NCBI GenBank assembly: GCA_014898415.1
Contig: RCTD01000001.1
Span: 4,340,001 to 4,404,000 of the forward strand
Direction of reading: 5' to 3'
DNA: 64,000 nt
Source of the DNA: Stromatinia cepivora
Lineage: Eukaryota > Ascomycota > Leotiomycetes > Helotiales > Sclerotiniaceae
The notes beneath the pieces were generated by a model. That model saw only the letters and a program-made list of their open reading frames with translations. It had not been told where the DNA came from and made no database searches. Position 1 is the first letter of the stretch, and every line of letters begins with the position of its first letter. Shown piece by piece: positions 21,060 through 34,891 of this stretch. The position numbers and the translations under genes were made by a program.

Positions 21060-21523
21060 CAAACCCTAAGGATCATCAGTTTCCATAGGATATTGTACCG
21101 TCACTCTCTGATCCGCAGTTACCCATTCCTCGTCGGGAACCTACTATCGATGGTTCAATTCCAAGTCCTGATTCATCCTTCTCCCAACCATCCAATATTG
21201 TTACATATACCCAAAAAGAAGCGATCAAAAGTTTATCTCTAAGAGATATAGATATGAATATAATACCTCAAATAAAAAATGCTTGTCAATTTATAAATAC
21301 AATAAAAGGAAATACCCTTGATAATTTTAATAAAGTTGTGAATAAAAGAAAAGATAAGAATAAATATATATATATCTTCGAATTAAAATTAATAATATTG
21401 AATATAAAAATCGATTTTGTATATAATAATCTACAAAAAAAGAAATTGGATAGTAATCTCGAGGGATTATTTTGTATTTTTATATTAATTAAATTCCAAT
21501 CAAATTTGGAGAATTATCAATAA
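21060..21523 (+). pseudogene. Unrecognised frame with a GC-richer island
   Basis: The block at 21060-21250 is clearly less AT-rich than its surroundings. In phase with the ATG at 21254 it reads PSLSDPQLPIPRREPTIDGS and then a Ser/Pro-rich linker before the open 89-codon segment 21254-21523. One TAG interrupts it near 21087. The upstream part looks like a disordered linker and the downstream part like a charged helix, with a Lys-rich stretch. No family recognised. Confidence 0.4.
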
Positions 21524-23031
21524 TATATTATAATAATATTCCCTCGAGATTGGGAACAAAATATTATATTCTTTATTATTGTTGATTATAAAACTGGATT
21601 CGATATTATTGGAATGTTTAATTTGTAATATTTATTATTAGTTATATCTCCTCAAAACTTGATTCAATTATTTGTAAATATATTAATAAATAGATTAAAT
21701 CTTTTAAGATCTTCTTTATATAAAAGAATAATATATAATAAAATATATAAATCAATATCTAAATCCTATTGTTTTTATATTTATATATTTTCCTTTGATA
21801 ATATTAATAATAACAATATTATATTCTCTATTATAATTGATTTGTATTCAGGATTGAAATTGTTGGATATATTAGGATTGTAAAGAATAAAATAGGATTC
21901 GGATTGTTTTGCTAAATTATTTTATCAAATACTTTGTAATAGCTTTCTGACCCCTTTTCATAAAGTATATATTCATAGTTCGTTTTAAGATCGAATTTTT
22001 GTTCAACTTTATTATTATCCTGATTTGTTGGTATATTTTTTATTGTTCGATTAAAAATTGTGATTCATTCTTTTTTGAATTTAATTGTTTTATTATAATC
22101 ATTTTTTTCGATATCTACAATCTGAAAATCTAATAGTTTTATAAATATAATCATTATATTGATATAATAGATATAATAATTTTATAAAGAGAAAGATATC
22201 ATAGATAAAAAAAAGGATATTATAAACAAACAAAAAGATTATATTTTGTAATGAAATTATATTATAATTAATAATAATATAATAATAGAAATATAATAAT
22301 AGATATACATTATTTTATATACCCCTTTTAAAATATAGATAAATGAATAAGGATAGTTAAAGTAGAATTTGGATGTATCTTTTGAAACTTGAAGATATAA
22401 AATATGGTTATTGGATTTATCTATTATATGATTAGCAATATTAATAAATATAAATAATTGAATGTATATTACTCTATAGATTCTTTTAATCGAAATAAAA
22501 TTGATATAAATATTTGATAGCTCGGGATAAAAATAATTATTCGATATAAAGTTGAAGGAAATATAATATTAAGAATAGAAATGGGGTATATCTTTGTGCT
22601 TGTGTGGTTTGCTTGGCAATCCGGTAGGGTCCAGGGAGATTGTTGATATAGTTAGGCAATTATATTTTGAAGTACGATTATTGTTTTGATTTGGGTTTGG
22701 TTAAATCTCGGATTGAATATATATTCTGTAATTTTATATCTTTTTGGAATTGTTGATGGAATTTTAATTCAATTATTACAATCTACAATTGCAAATAGAA
22801 AACAATCGAAGGTTGAAAACTCTATATCTATTTGTTCTCTATATATTATATATTAAATTTTCAATTACTTCTATTATCAAATTATATAATACAAAACTTA
22901 AAATACTATGATTAACATTTTTACAAAAATATTATATAAAGCTATTTTATCAATCTTATATATTATTATATATTATTTGATAATAATGTATTATTATAAT
23001 AAATAATAGATTAAAGACAATATCAATTCTA
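21524..23031. other. AT-rich, nothing recognised
   Basis: Contains an open frame at plus 21659-21883 of strongly biased composition and a small GC-richer patch at about 22590-22670. No domain identified. Confidence 0.4.
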
Positions 23032-23036
23032 TTTAA

Positions 23037-23202
23037 TGTTGGAAATGAGGCCATCATAGGATTAGAATTGAGGTCACGTGATCACAATGGTGTACAGACC
23101 ATATTTGGGAATAACCTCAATTATATTCCTACTAGAATAATAGATCCTTAGTTCAATCTATATAATCAACAATACTACTACTTCTTATATCAAAAATTAA
23201 CA
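23037..23202 (+). repeat. Copia-1 5' LTR
   Basis: Begins TGTTGGAAATGAGG and ends in AACA (TG...CA). Contains a CACGTG core within GGTCACGTGATCAC. Confidence 0.92.
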
Positions 23203-23273
23203 GATTATAAGATCCGATTGCATAATAATAATTAAAAAGCAAAGTAAATCAAGAAAGGATTAATATAACTAAT

Positions 23274-23617
23274 TGTTACGGGAGCTGCCTCTAGGATCAC
23301 GTGGAAGTGGTTAGAGATCTCTCGAGGTAATTTAGACTAAACTTCAAATAGGAATTCAATAAGGTTGATAACTGATTGCAATTCTTGTAACTATAATAAT
23401 GAAATTAATGATTGTTCTTGAGCACGAAGTTTTATATTATAATGAAATCTATTCCTTTATATAAACCTTCTTGTTCTATAGAATCTATAATCCTATTCTA
23501 TCTAGATCCTTTAAATCCTATAGATCTAAATGTTTATTCTTCGATCCTCTAGATCCTCTAGGTCCATTATATAACCTCCTGACCATATAATACAGTATAT
23601 TGGATACCATCGTAACA
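23274..23617 (-). repeat. Gypsy-1 3' LTR (left)
   Basis: 344 bp; plus strand begins TGTTACGGGAGC and ends ATCGTAACA, so the LTR ends are short inverted repeats (TGTTAC/GTAACA). Damage is concentrated in the right half, the opposite of the partner LTR. Confidence 0.93.
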
Positions 23618-23686
23618 CTATCCCCTTCTTAGCTTAACATTTATTCCAAGCATTATATAGTTAGCGATTTCCTTTAATATATTTAA

Positions 23687-24292
23687 CTTAAATACCATCT
23701 TTCCTTTTTTATTATACCATCTATAAAATCAAAGAAATATAAGGAATATCTCGAATTCGCTTTATTAATCGAACTCCAAAATGATATTATACCATCTTGT
23801 ATTTATTGCGAAATACATTTTCATATATATATTGTTCTTAAGGAAAATTCTTCTCGTTGTAATAAATATATTCGTAAGAATACGAAATGTAATATTTCTG
23901 ATCCTTCTGTAACCAATCTTTGCAGTTTGATATATAAACAAGAGAGATTGGATAAAGAAGAAGAGAAGGCTGCTTCTCTTATAGCGGCCACAACCTCTCG
24001 TCTTATACGTTTGCAAAAATAATGTAAATTTCTTCAGGCTCGAAATAACAAACTAATTCATCGTGATTTGAAAACTATAGATAAGCTAGAAGAAGCTGAA
24101 AAACAAGAACGACTGGAATCCGAACATATTGAGAAGGAAAAGGCTTCCGACTTTACTATTGCTTTTAGCAACGATCCTTTTACTTTCAATACTTCTTTAG
24201 ATCCTTCGCTTCTTATTTCGATGAATTCTCCTTCTTTCTAGGCAAATCCAAATATTGCTAATAGAACGCCTCCAATTTTTCAAAGCAGTTGA
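23687..24292 (+). pseudogene. Antisense accessory ORF of Gypsy-1
   Basis: A plus-strand frame opposite to gag-pol, between the end of pol and the left LTR. It runs 201 codons to TGA at 24290, with only two internal stops: TAA at 24020 (probably CAA, a CpA-to-TpA change) and TAG at 24239. It has a Cys-containing N-terminal part (SCIYC, then RCNKYIRKNTKC), then a charged helix (QERLDKEEEKAASLIAATTS, then LIRLQK), a second charged helix (IDKLEEAEKQERLESEHIEK) and a Ser/Pro tail ending in a TPP.FQSS-like motif. A Cys-rich head, coiled coil and short tail resembles extra proteins I have seen with fungal gypsy elements. Its function is unknown; binding of nucleic acid is a guess. No in-frame ATG survives. 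Confidence 0.65.
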
Positions 24293-24299
24293 AATTTGT

Positions 24300-27200
24300 T
24301 CTTGATTTCCATGAATTTTCGGTATATAGATAATCTAATCATTTGATCAAATATTTAATTATATTTTTGATATATTTATAATCTAGTATTGTTTCGATAT
24401 CGTATATAGTGTTCGGATTGATTGATTCGATTTCTGTTAATAATGTATTCGGCATTTTTAATGATATTGATTCGAACAAGGATATATAGAATACTAAATG
24501 GATGTTTATTGTATCTAGTAGTTTTAATCAATAATTAATAATTCTTATTATTTTATCAATCTTGAATAATCTTAATTTTCTGTAATCGAGTTTATTATTT
24601 AATTTTTTGATTTCGATGTTTTGTTGTAATAGATAAACTTTATTTCTTTTTTTAAATATAGATTCTATATTATATTTTATATTATAGTAAACTATTATTT
24701 TGGATAATATAAATTTTAAATTAAGAACAAATTGCTCTTGTAAATCCTTTAATTGTTCGATTTATATTATTACTGATTCGGTATTAATTTCCTGTGATAT
24801 CAATGTTTGGTATATTTTAGGATTGAATCTAAAGTTAATATATATTAATATAATCTTTGTGGTTTTTGTTTTCGATATATTATATACGAATTATATTATA
24901 AATAATAGTTCTATTCAATTATCCTATCAATAATTTATATAATATCTAAGATATACTTTTATTATCTGATTGATCCTTTTTATTTGGTTATTTATTTATA
25001 AATAGAAAATTATCGATAGTTTTCTTTTAACATTTATTAATACTAATAAGATAATCCAGAATTTCGAGATAAAAAGTTTGTTTCTATCCGAGATTATCTT
25101 ATTTGGTATTTTATATATACTTATTATAATCCTAAAGAATACATATACTAATTGCTCAGCAATCTATATTTCTTTGAATAATATTATATATATAAATTTT
25201 GTTAATCTATTTACTACATTAAATATAGCATTGTACTCGATTCCTATAATAAAATCTTTCGAGAATAATAGTTTGATCATAAAGTCCTATATAATGAACT
25301 TTTATAGTTGAAAAGGTATATCTGGGGTTTGAAGTTAATTATATAAAGTGTATCTAAAGGATTTATTCTGTATACAGATATTACAATTTTCAACAACTTT
25401 TTCAATTATTGTTTTTATTTATAGGAAATAATTGATTTCCTATATTTTTGTAAATATTCTTACAATCCCTTGATGTCTATATACTGATAACCTGTATTGT
25501 TCCATTACAAATTCCTTAATCATTCGATTAGGAATATATACTTTTCTATGGAAATATATTATATCGTTTTCTATTATAAATCTTGACTTTATTGCTTTGA
25601 GTATATATATTATTGTAATATCGTCTTTATAATATAATTGGATTTTATTCTTTAAATGATTATCTTTCAATATATAAATGATTATTAGTTGTAGTATATT
25701 GTAAACTAATAATTCGCTTTTCTGTTTAAATATAGTATATAATTCATATAATTTGTTTTCCTGATATTCTGGTTTTCGGTTTAGAATATCAACTCTAATA
25801 TTTTCTGATCCTTTGATATATAAAATCTTAAAATTGTAATTAATTATAATTTCCGATTATTTGATCTATTATCTATTTAACTGCTTCGTTATAATGAAGT
25901 AAATCAAATTCTTATAATCTATATACATCTATACTATATATTTTGATCCTTCCAAATATATTTGCTATTCTCTAAATACATCAATTATCACCAATAATTC
26001 TTTATCGTATATTTCATAATTTAATTTGATTAGTAATAGTTTTCGAAAGTAGAATGCGATTAATTGATATTTCTCATTTTGACCTGATTGATTCAAAACT
26101 GCCCTTATAACGAAATCTGAGGAATCCGTTTCCATTATGATTTGCTTTTCTAGATCAAATATTAATAATATTAATTCTCCGACTATTATCTATTTGAATA
26201 CTTCAAAGAACTCCTATATTTTGATGGTCCATTCGAATATTCCTTACTCTTTTCTAATTAAATTAATTAAAGATATTATAATCTCTGAATAATCTTTAAT
26301 AAATCTTCGATAGAAGTTAATGAATCCTAAAAAAGATTATACTTCTTTAATTATAATAGATTGCTTTTATTCGAGTATTGCTTTAATTTTATTCTTGTTC
26401 ATTTTGAATCTTTGATTTGATATAATGAATCCTAGAAACTCTATTTCTGTAATATGGAATTCATATTTACTTAATTTGTATAACAAATCAACTTTAGTTA
26501 AATATTCAAGAATATTACTAACGTTTTTGATATATTGAACTTTATTATTCAAATATACTAGGATATCGTCTAAGTAGTATATACAACAAATATCCAAATA
26601 TTGCGATAGTATATTATTCATAAGCCTTATAAATATTACTGATATATTAATTAACCCAAATAGTATAACCTGGTATTCGTATAATCTGTATTTAATTTTG
26701 AAAGCGGTTTTCTATTCTTTACTTTCTTTTATTTTAATCAAATAGTAGTCATTATATAGGTTTATCTTAATGAATATTGTTGCTCCGTTTAATCGATTTT
26801 TTAATTCCGTAATTAATAGAAATAAATATCGATCCTTTTTGATAAATATATTAAGCTTTCTATAATCCATAATTAATCTTTTAGTATTATTCTTTTTGAG
26901 TACCTATATAATTGAATTTGTCATTTGAGATATGGATTCTTTAATTTATCCTTTAATTAAATTATCGACGATATATTCTTTAAATATCTTTAGTTCATCG
27001 ATTAACATTAAGTAAATTGGAGTATGTATAAATATTTTGCCTTCCTTCAATATTATTTTGTGATCCTATAGTTTATATTCTAGTAAAGCTTTATAATTTT
27101 TTGGTTTTCTAAAAATATATTTATATTTCTTATATTATTTTGATATTATAGACTCCTTTACCTTGATTGCGATTTCGTATTGTATCATTGATTTCTATAT

Positions 27201-29357
27201 TTGTAAAGGAGGTATATTATCCTTTGCTTTTAATAAAGGATCCTGGATTGGATATTCTATATCATTGATATTGTTTGCATTCAATTTCTTTTGATATATA
27301 TTACATTTTATAGACGTCTTGAATATATTATCATGATCGTTTTTATATTGATCAAATATCATTGTTTCTTGTAACCAATCTATTTTTGGGTTGTATACCT
27401 TTAACTATAGTATCCCTAAGATAATCTATTATTGATCTAATAATACAATATCAAACTATATAATCTTCGAGTATTGGATTATATTCATTTACATTGATTG
27501 TATCTCTTGAAAAACAATTCCATTAGATTCTACTAATTGTTTATCAATTAACTATAATTGATAAAATTCTTGTTTTTCTTGAAATAGAATTCCCAAATAC
27601 TTTACAGTTTCTAATGCAATAAAATTCCCTATAACCTCTAAATCTATTATAGTTGATTGTATTTGTCCATTTATCTTGATTCTATAGTATATCTGTTCTG
27701 TTTGTTCTGTAATATTCAACTATAATGTAATTTGTTCATTCTTATAATCCTGAATGATTTCATTAATAAATATTATATATTGTAATTCTTTTTTTTCTAA
27801 ATAGATTATATTTATCCTTGATTTAGTTTTGTTATCGAATAAATCTTTTTATAAGATATATCGATAATCCTTTTGGATTACTTTTATCATTATACTTATA
27901 ATTGATAATGATAGAATAACCTAAATTTAAATATAATATTCTTTTCCGACTTTTCTGTATAGAAACAAATTCTGGTTTTTGTTCTATTCAGATATATATT
28001 AATAGAATATTTCCTATAACTCTTTTTGTTTTAACTATTGAAAATACTTTCCATTGATTCTTTTTACAAATAAAATATTGATAATAATTCCAAATTATAG
28101 AATTCGATATTGATCAATATACCGAACTTTATAAGATTTTCCTTTTTCAGTATTTATTATATTGAAATCCTTATTGATAGTTTTTTTATTTATATCTTCA
28201 AACTTTCAAATACAACAATTCCATTAATCAATTTCTCGAATAGATTATAATTTTTTTAATTACAGATCTTTATTTATTTATAAAAGGTTCTTTACTTTTT
28301 CTTCTTCTAGCTCTTCTTTGTAAATTAATAATAATATAATTAATCTTGTAATACTGATTATATATAGTTATAATATAAAGATAATATTAAATTGGTTTTT
28401 GTCAAACTTATTCTTAAAATTACCCTTTTTGCTTCTTATTCTTTTACTTTAGTAATCTATTATTCAATATTCTGTTTTTCTATATTTAAAATATAAATTG
28501 TTATCTCATCTATATTTCTTTTCTTGATCATTATTTCTATTTGTATAATACATAGCATCTAATTCTATAAGGTTTCTATATCTTTATAGATTGTATTATA
28601 ATCTACCTTTGTTCTTGCAATAATGTCTTTGGTTTCGGTTTTCTTGAGATTTGTATAATCTCTGGTTTTGTTTAAATCTATAAAAACGATTATTTGATTC
28701 AATAGAATTTTGAATTAGATTGTTCAAATCTATATTTATAGCAATTTTTTCTAATTCCAATTTAATCTTTAATTTGAACCTTTTACAATAGTAATTTATA
28801 ATGGTAATTTCATTTTAATTGATTGTTCCTATATATCTTCGAAATTCTGTAATATACTTCAATACTGATTCTATCTACTTGAAATTAAAGATCTTTTTTT
28901 CTATTATCTCTAACTCATTGGAATTCCTAAAGATCCTGCGAATCTCTATCTTAAAACCTTCAAAGCTATTAAAGATTATTCGGATGGGTTGTATATAATC
29001 TTCATCGTTATACTCGAAATAATCATATAAATATAATTGGATTCATTTGATTACTTTTCCTCTGAGATATAATACAGTTTATACACTCTTAAATTCTATA
29101 ATAGTGAATTTATCCTTATTAAATCTAAAATAGATTTCAAATTGTAAAAGGAAAATATCGAGTTTCTATCAACTATTTTGATACTTATCTGGTAAAGCAA
29201 TCTTGAATGTTTCGTTGATAGTGATTTCTTTAAGTGTATCGATCATTTCGATATTGTTGGTGTCTATTGTTTGTACAGGTTGATCAATGGTGATATCCCA
29301 GGATACCATAATAACGGTTAGTATTGAATCAATATTTGAAACAGAAATGATGCTCAA
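24300..29357 (-). pseudogene. Gypsy-1 gag-pol remnant
   Basis: Read leftwards. The frame opens near 29357, and the Gag core follows (ALPDKYQNS, then LEIYFRFNKDKFT near 29100, then FEGFKIEIRRIF near 28950). RT lies at about 27000-26300, with the catalytic box YYLDDILVYL intact near 26575 and FLGFIIS downstream in the open segment 26367-26621. The integrase zinc-binding region is in 25440-25670 (YIPNRMIKEFV, then YRHQG). Many stops separate these segments. The enzymes would copy and integrate the element, but this copy cannot do so. Confidence 0.85.
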
Positions 29358-29359
29358 AG

Positions 29360-29703
29360 TATTACAGAAATTATTTTTAAGATTATATAGAAATAATTAG
29401 AAATCTTTTAAGATAGTTTAGACTAAACTTCAAATAGAAATTCAATAAGATTGATAACTGATTGCAATTCTTGTAATTATAATAATGAAACTAATAATTG
29501 TTCTTAAATACAAAGCTTTATATTATAATGAAATCTATTCCTTTATATAGACCTTTTTACTTTATAGAACCTACAATCCTATCCTATTTGGATCCCTTGG
29601 ATTCTATAGATCTAAATGTTTATTCTTCGATCCCCTAGATCCTTTAGGTCCATCACGTGACCTCCTGACCATGTGACGCGGTATGTTGGATGCTGTCGTA
29701 ACA
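29360..29703 (-). repeat. Gypsy-1 5' LTR (right)
   Basis: 344 bp; on the coding strand begins TGTTACGACAGC. Its left end is strongly C-to-T/G-to-A mutated relative to the other LTR, whereas its right end is well preserved. Confidence 0.93.
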
Positions 29704-32467
29704 CTAATAGGGATAAAACAGAGTGGAAATCAGAATTTTTATATAATATTATCGAAGCAGAATTGAAATATAATAATATAGTTTATAATTTATAATATTA
29801 TAGACTAAAGCGGAGAGCAATCTGTATAATACTGATATAGAATTATAGCAAAAGCGAAGAACAAGTTCGTATAGTTATAAGAAAATATATTATAATATGA
29901 TTTTATGAATTTTCTTATTGTTTTATTTTTATATTTCTTTATTATTCTAAATTTATTTATTATATAATTTTTAAGATTGTTTTAAAAATCTAAAGATTAT
30001 CTTCAATACTCATCAAATAATAAGAAACCTTCATAATATCGGAATCAAACAACTTTTCGAAATTCGATCAAAACAATTATAAGTGATGATTTAGATAAAT
30101 AAAGATATAATTGAAAGGGAAAGGATAGTTTTATATAATTGATTAAATATTAGATGAATATATATAGATTACAGGATTCAATATAGTATTTGTTTATGAG
30201 ATCAATAGTTGTATATATTATAATATCGAATTGAAATCGGAATATTTAAAGGATAAAGCGAATATATTATTGTATATTTGTATAATATTTAATGATAATG
30301 ATAAAATCTTTATTGACGAATATTCAATAATATATATATTCTAAAGATATTTTAAATCGAAATATATTAGAGTCAATACAATTACAATCAATATATATAT
30401 GATAATAATCCAGAACTTCAAATTTCAATTTGATATTTATCCTGATATAATTATTATTGAAGTCTAAAATAAATTAAAAAAATATAAAAAGAAATTAAAG
30501 ATTGTAAACGAAAATTATCGATCAATATATTAAGATATTATTTTATTTTTGATTTTAATATATAATCTTTCAATCGATTATCAAGGAATAATGGATATAT
30601 TGGATATCCAAATCAATTTTAATATCGATGATAAGATTAAGCATTTATAAGCTAAAGAACTTTATCTTAAAGATAAATCAAAATAAGTACAAATTGCAAA
30701 AGGATTTAGATATACTTTTTGATATTAAGAATCAGATTTCGAGATCCCAAATAATATTTACGATTTATATCAAAAGAAAAATCATTATATACAAGATTGC
30801 CTATATTTAATACAAATTAACAAATTTCTTTATAATTATTTTTATTACCAAAAAAGAAAGAGATTACTAAATCTGAAAAAGATTTATTTCAACAAAAAAG
30901 ATCAAATATACTTTGTTAATAATATTTTTGAATCGAATTCCGATATTAAGGATATAATAAAGAAAGATTGCAATTTGATAAAGGAAATCATTAATAAGAT
31001 TTTTCTTAATAAATAATATACTAATATAAACGCTTTTTTATATATATCTAATTAATTTTTATTACTTAGATTAATAAACTCTATTACTAAATAAAGAATA
31101 AAGATTAGTAAAAGAATAATATATTGTTATTATTGGGGTTTAATGGATATAATATATAAAGATGATTTTAAGATATTACTTTCAAATATATTATATATAT
31201 TAGGGCTAAAAATAAATTTGTTATTAGGAAAAAGAATTTGCGAAATAAAATTACAAAAGGAATTCAATTTTTATTATATATATTTCAAGAAGAATAATAA
31301 AAAAGTTATTTATACTAGAATATAAAATGGAATATATATGATTTCATATATAACCAAAGAATATAAGGATACAGCTCTTTATTCGAATATATATCAAAAT
31401 GATCAGGAAAAAGACTTTTCTTCAAAGATAATCGATAATATTAAAGGTATCGATAACGAATTAATATTCAAGAAGAAAAAGAGATATTTATTATAGTATC
31501 GAAGATTTAATTATTTAGATCCAAATAAGATCAAGAATCTACATAAAGTATTTAATATAATCAAATTAATAAAGATCCTAATTGAATTAAATATCTATGA
31601 AATATATATATTCATCAAAATAACCAATCATATTCTGAAGCAATTGAATCTATACAAATCAAAAAAACTCGAACTTATATACTTCGATATTACAGAATCA
31701 TTTCCAAAATCGATTTAAAGGAATCGTTATTTTATATTAATTATCGATAATTATATAAAAGTAAATTGAATTATACTATTTAAATAAAAAAACAATATAA
31801 TTCAAATATTGAAAGTTTAAAAAAAGAAGATGGAATTAGTTATTAAAAAAAAGATTATTATAGTTAGGATTAATAATATATTGGAACTTCTATAAATTAT
31901 TTATAAATAATCATTAAGTATATAATCCGAAATTATAATAATTGTTTCTTTATATCAAAACAAATCTATAAAATGAAATATAAGGATTACAAAAACAAAT
32001 ATAAAAACAATATTAAAAGAAATTGAATTATTATTAAAGTTTTGGAATAAAGTTATAAAATATAATATTTATATCAGAAATCATATTAGTATTGATTTTA
32101 ATATAAATAGAATAAATTGATTTTTTATAAAAGCTTTTATAAATATAATATCAAATATAAAGATATATAAAATCTGAAGGAACAAATGTTATATTTATAT
32201 CAATCCCAAGATTATTTTGAAAGAACAAAGATATAATAAATTATAGGATACTTCAAAAATTGATATATTCTTAAAATACTCAAAAGTTATAAACAAATAT
32301 ATTAAAGTATATTCTCCAAAATTAAATTATATATTTCGATTAAATAAAATAATTATAAATAAATCTTATCAAAAAGGAGATTTGGATTTTAAATTAAGAA
32401 ATTATAAATCAAATCTATAAAGAATTAAGAATATAAAGTTAAATTGAAGATCTTGTAATAAACCAGT

Positions 32468-32515
32468 AATAAATAAAGTATCTTTTCCATTCTCAATATC
32501 TTTTCCATTTTCAAT
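32468..32515 (+). repeat. 18-bp direct duplication in Copia-1
   Basis: TCTTTTCCATT[C/T]TCAATA occurs twice in succession. Confidence 0.75.
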
Positions 32516-33016
32516 ATCAAATATAATATTTATATCATTTTTGTTCCAAGTATTCTCTCCAGCAGATATTATATCGAATTTAATGATTATACCAAGCACC
32601 CCAATTATCGAATTGAAATCAAATAAGTTAAATATATCAATATCAATATATAATGAAAATAAAAATAATAATATTCAGAAAACAAATCAAGAATCTTTTT
32701 CCAAAGATACTTCAAATATCGAATCCATTATTCCAAAGATTCCAATCCAAAAATCAATTTTTATAAATCCTGAATTTATACCAAAAACAAAATTTAAAAT
32801 TATTTTAAATTTTGCTGACAAACTCATTTCAATAAAATCAGAAAACAAAGTAAATCCATAATCATTTAAAATCGAATAAAAGGATACAATAAACTTTGAA
32901 GACAAATCCTCAAAATATCTAATATAAAAACAGAAAAAAGATATAGAATAAGATCCTGAAAGAAAACAGGAAAGCAAGATTATAAGAGTATTGATTGCAA
33001 TATCTATACAGGCCAA

Positions 33017-33198
33017 AACTCAAGAAAGTGTAGAACACACCATGATTATAATCCCAATCACTTACAAGATGGACCCTTATATCAAAGATAAGATCATTTC
33101 AGATTGAACTCAAGAAAGTATAGAACACATTATGATTACAATCCCAATCATTTACAAAATAGACCCTTATATTAAAGATAAGATCGTTTCAGATTTCA
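33017..33198 (+). repeat. 91-bp tandem duplication inside Copia-1 pol
   Basis: Two adjacent 91-bp copies (33017-33107 and 33108-33198), each starting ACTCAAGAAAGT and containing GGACCCTTATAT or its A-variant. They differ by transitions only. Since 91 is not a multiple of three, the duplication shifts the frame. Confidence 0.88.
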
Positions 33199-34891
33199 TA
33201 ACTTCATTGATAGATACAAATAATATAAAAGGTATAATATATCCAACCAAAGAAATTCTGGGAATCAAAATATTAAGAATTTATAAAAAAGCAATATCAG
33301 ATCAAGAATATTTTGAAAAATGAAAGAAAGTTATTCAAAAGGAAATTATATCTTTAATTCAAAATAATATTTGAAAAGAATATATATTCTTTAAAGGAAA
33401 TAATCTGATTTCAACAAAATAAGTATTTATAATTAAAATAAAGAATAATAAAATAAAACAATTCAAAATAAGATTAATAATTCAAAGATTTAATTAGATA
33501 TTAAAAAAAGATTACAATGAAATATTTATATTAATAATGAGATTAAATATATTCAAATTATTTCTAACTATTATTGCAAAGGAAAATTTGGAATATTTAT
33601 ATTTCGATATCAAAAATATCTTTATTGAATTATATTTAAAGAAAAAAATCTATCTTGAATTATTCTAAAATATCAAAATCGAAAAGGGATATATATTATA
33701 AACTCTACAAAGTCTATATAATTTAAAATAAACTAAAAGAGATTAAAGTTTATTATTAAAGAAAAAGCTTTTAGATATAAACTTTATACAAAATTTGATA
33801 GATCTATATTTGTATACATCCAAAGATTGTAATATAATATTATTAGTATATATCGATAATATCGTTATTATATTGTATATATCATTATAAATCATTTAAT
33901 TCGATGAAAAACTATCAGTTCATTTTAACATCAAGAATCTAAAGGAGATTAATAAGATCCTAAATGTTAAGATTATTTATAATAGAAAAGTATATATATT
34001 AATTATAAATTAAAAAGAATATTTTGATATTATATTAATCAAATATAATATTATATATAGATAATATCAAATTAAGAAATTACTAATAATGGATTATATT
34101 TATTTTTGATCAACAATTAATAATAATAAACTAATAGATATAAATAAATATCAATAATAAATAGAAAATATAATCTATTCAATAATATATATTTAATTAG
34201 ATATAATATTCTCAATCAAAAGATTTTCATAATTTATAACAAAACCAATAAAACATTATATTATAGCTTTGAAAAATCTAATATGATATCTATAATCAAC
34301 AATCAAATAAAAATTATAATTCAAATCAAAAGGAATATAATCTGATATCTATAAAGAATACAATATATTTGATAATATAATAAAAATATATACAAATACA
34401 GATTAAACTAATAACAAATATAACCAGAAAAGTGTTTCAAAGAGAGTTATGATATTCTATAAAAACCTTATATTATAAACTAATAAAAAACAAATATTTA
34501 TAACTACCTCTAATATAGAATCAAAATATATTATAATAATAATATTCATCAAACAAAAAAGATAAATTATATAAATACTCAAAGATCTATTTAGATCAAA
34601 TTATATTGAAAAAAACAAAGATACAGTTCAAATACTTAATAATAATCAAAGTATTTTAGCTTTAATCAAAAATCTACATTTATATAAACAATCCAAATAT
34701 ATAGATATCAATTATCATTTTATCAAAGACTTAATAGAAAAGAAGAAAATTGCCATTAATTATATCAATATATATAATATAATTGTCAATAGAATAACAA
34801 AGCTTTATACAAGGATTGTTTTCGAAAGATTCAAGAAAATATTAGGATTAATAATCTAAAAGAATCGAATAGGATATCCTCAATAAAAGAG

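Larger units (their letters stand above)
23274..29703 (-). mobile_element. Gypsy-1, complete Ty3/gypsy element nested in Copia-1
   Basis: A 6430-bp element with two 344-bp LTRs and a perfect 5-bp target duplication CTAAT (23269-23273 and 29704-29708). The coding strand is minus: gag at the right, then protease, RT, RNase H and integrase towards the left. It landed about 70 bp inside the 5' LTR of Copia-1, so it is the younger insertion. It carries an extra plus-strand frame near its left LTR. Heavily RIP-damaged. Confidence 0.95.
29709..34880 (+). pseudogene. Copia-1 gag-pol remnant
   Basis: Gag resumes at 29709 directly after the gypsy duplication (RDKTEWKSEFLYNIIEAE). The integrase region is about 31500-31800 (PNKIKNLHKVFN, then KSKKLELIYFDITESFPKSI, where the catalytic Asp is preserved in FDI). 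RT is at about 33520-34100: YFDIKNIFIELYLK, then the box LVYIDNIVI near 33845, in which the second Asp of the usual DD is Asn. RNase H is at about 34600-34760 (LNNNQSILALIKNLHLYKQS, then KYIDINYHFIKDLIEK). Stops and a 91-bp tandem duplication (33017-33198) break the frame. Confidence 0.85.

Noticed and set aside
25440..26621. Plus-strand frames over the Gypsy-1 region (24700-24933, 25078-25311)
   Set aside because: They lie opposite or beside the recognisable minus-strand RT/integrase and have only AT-driven composition.
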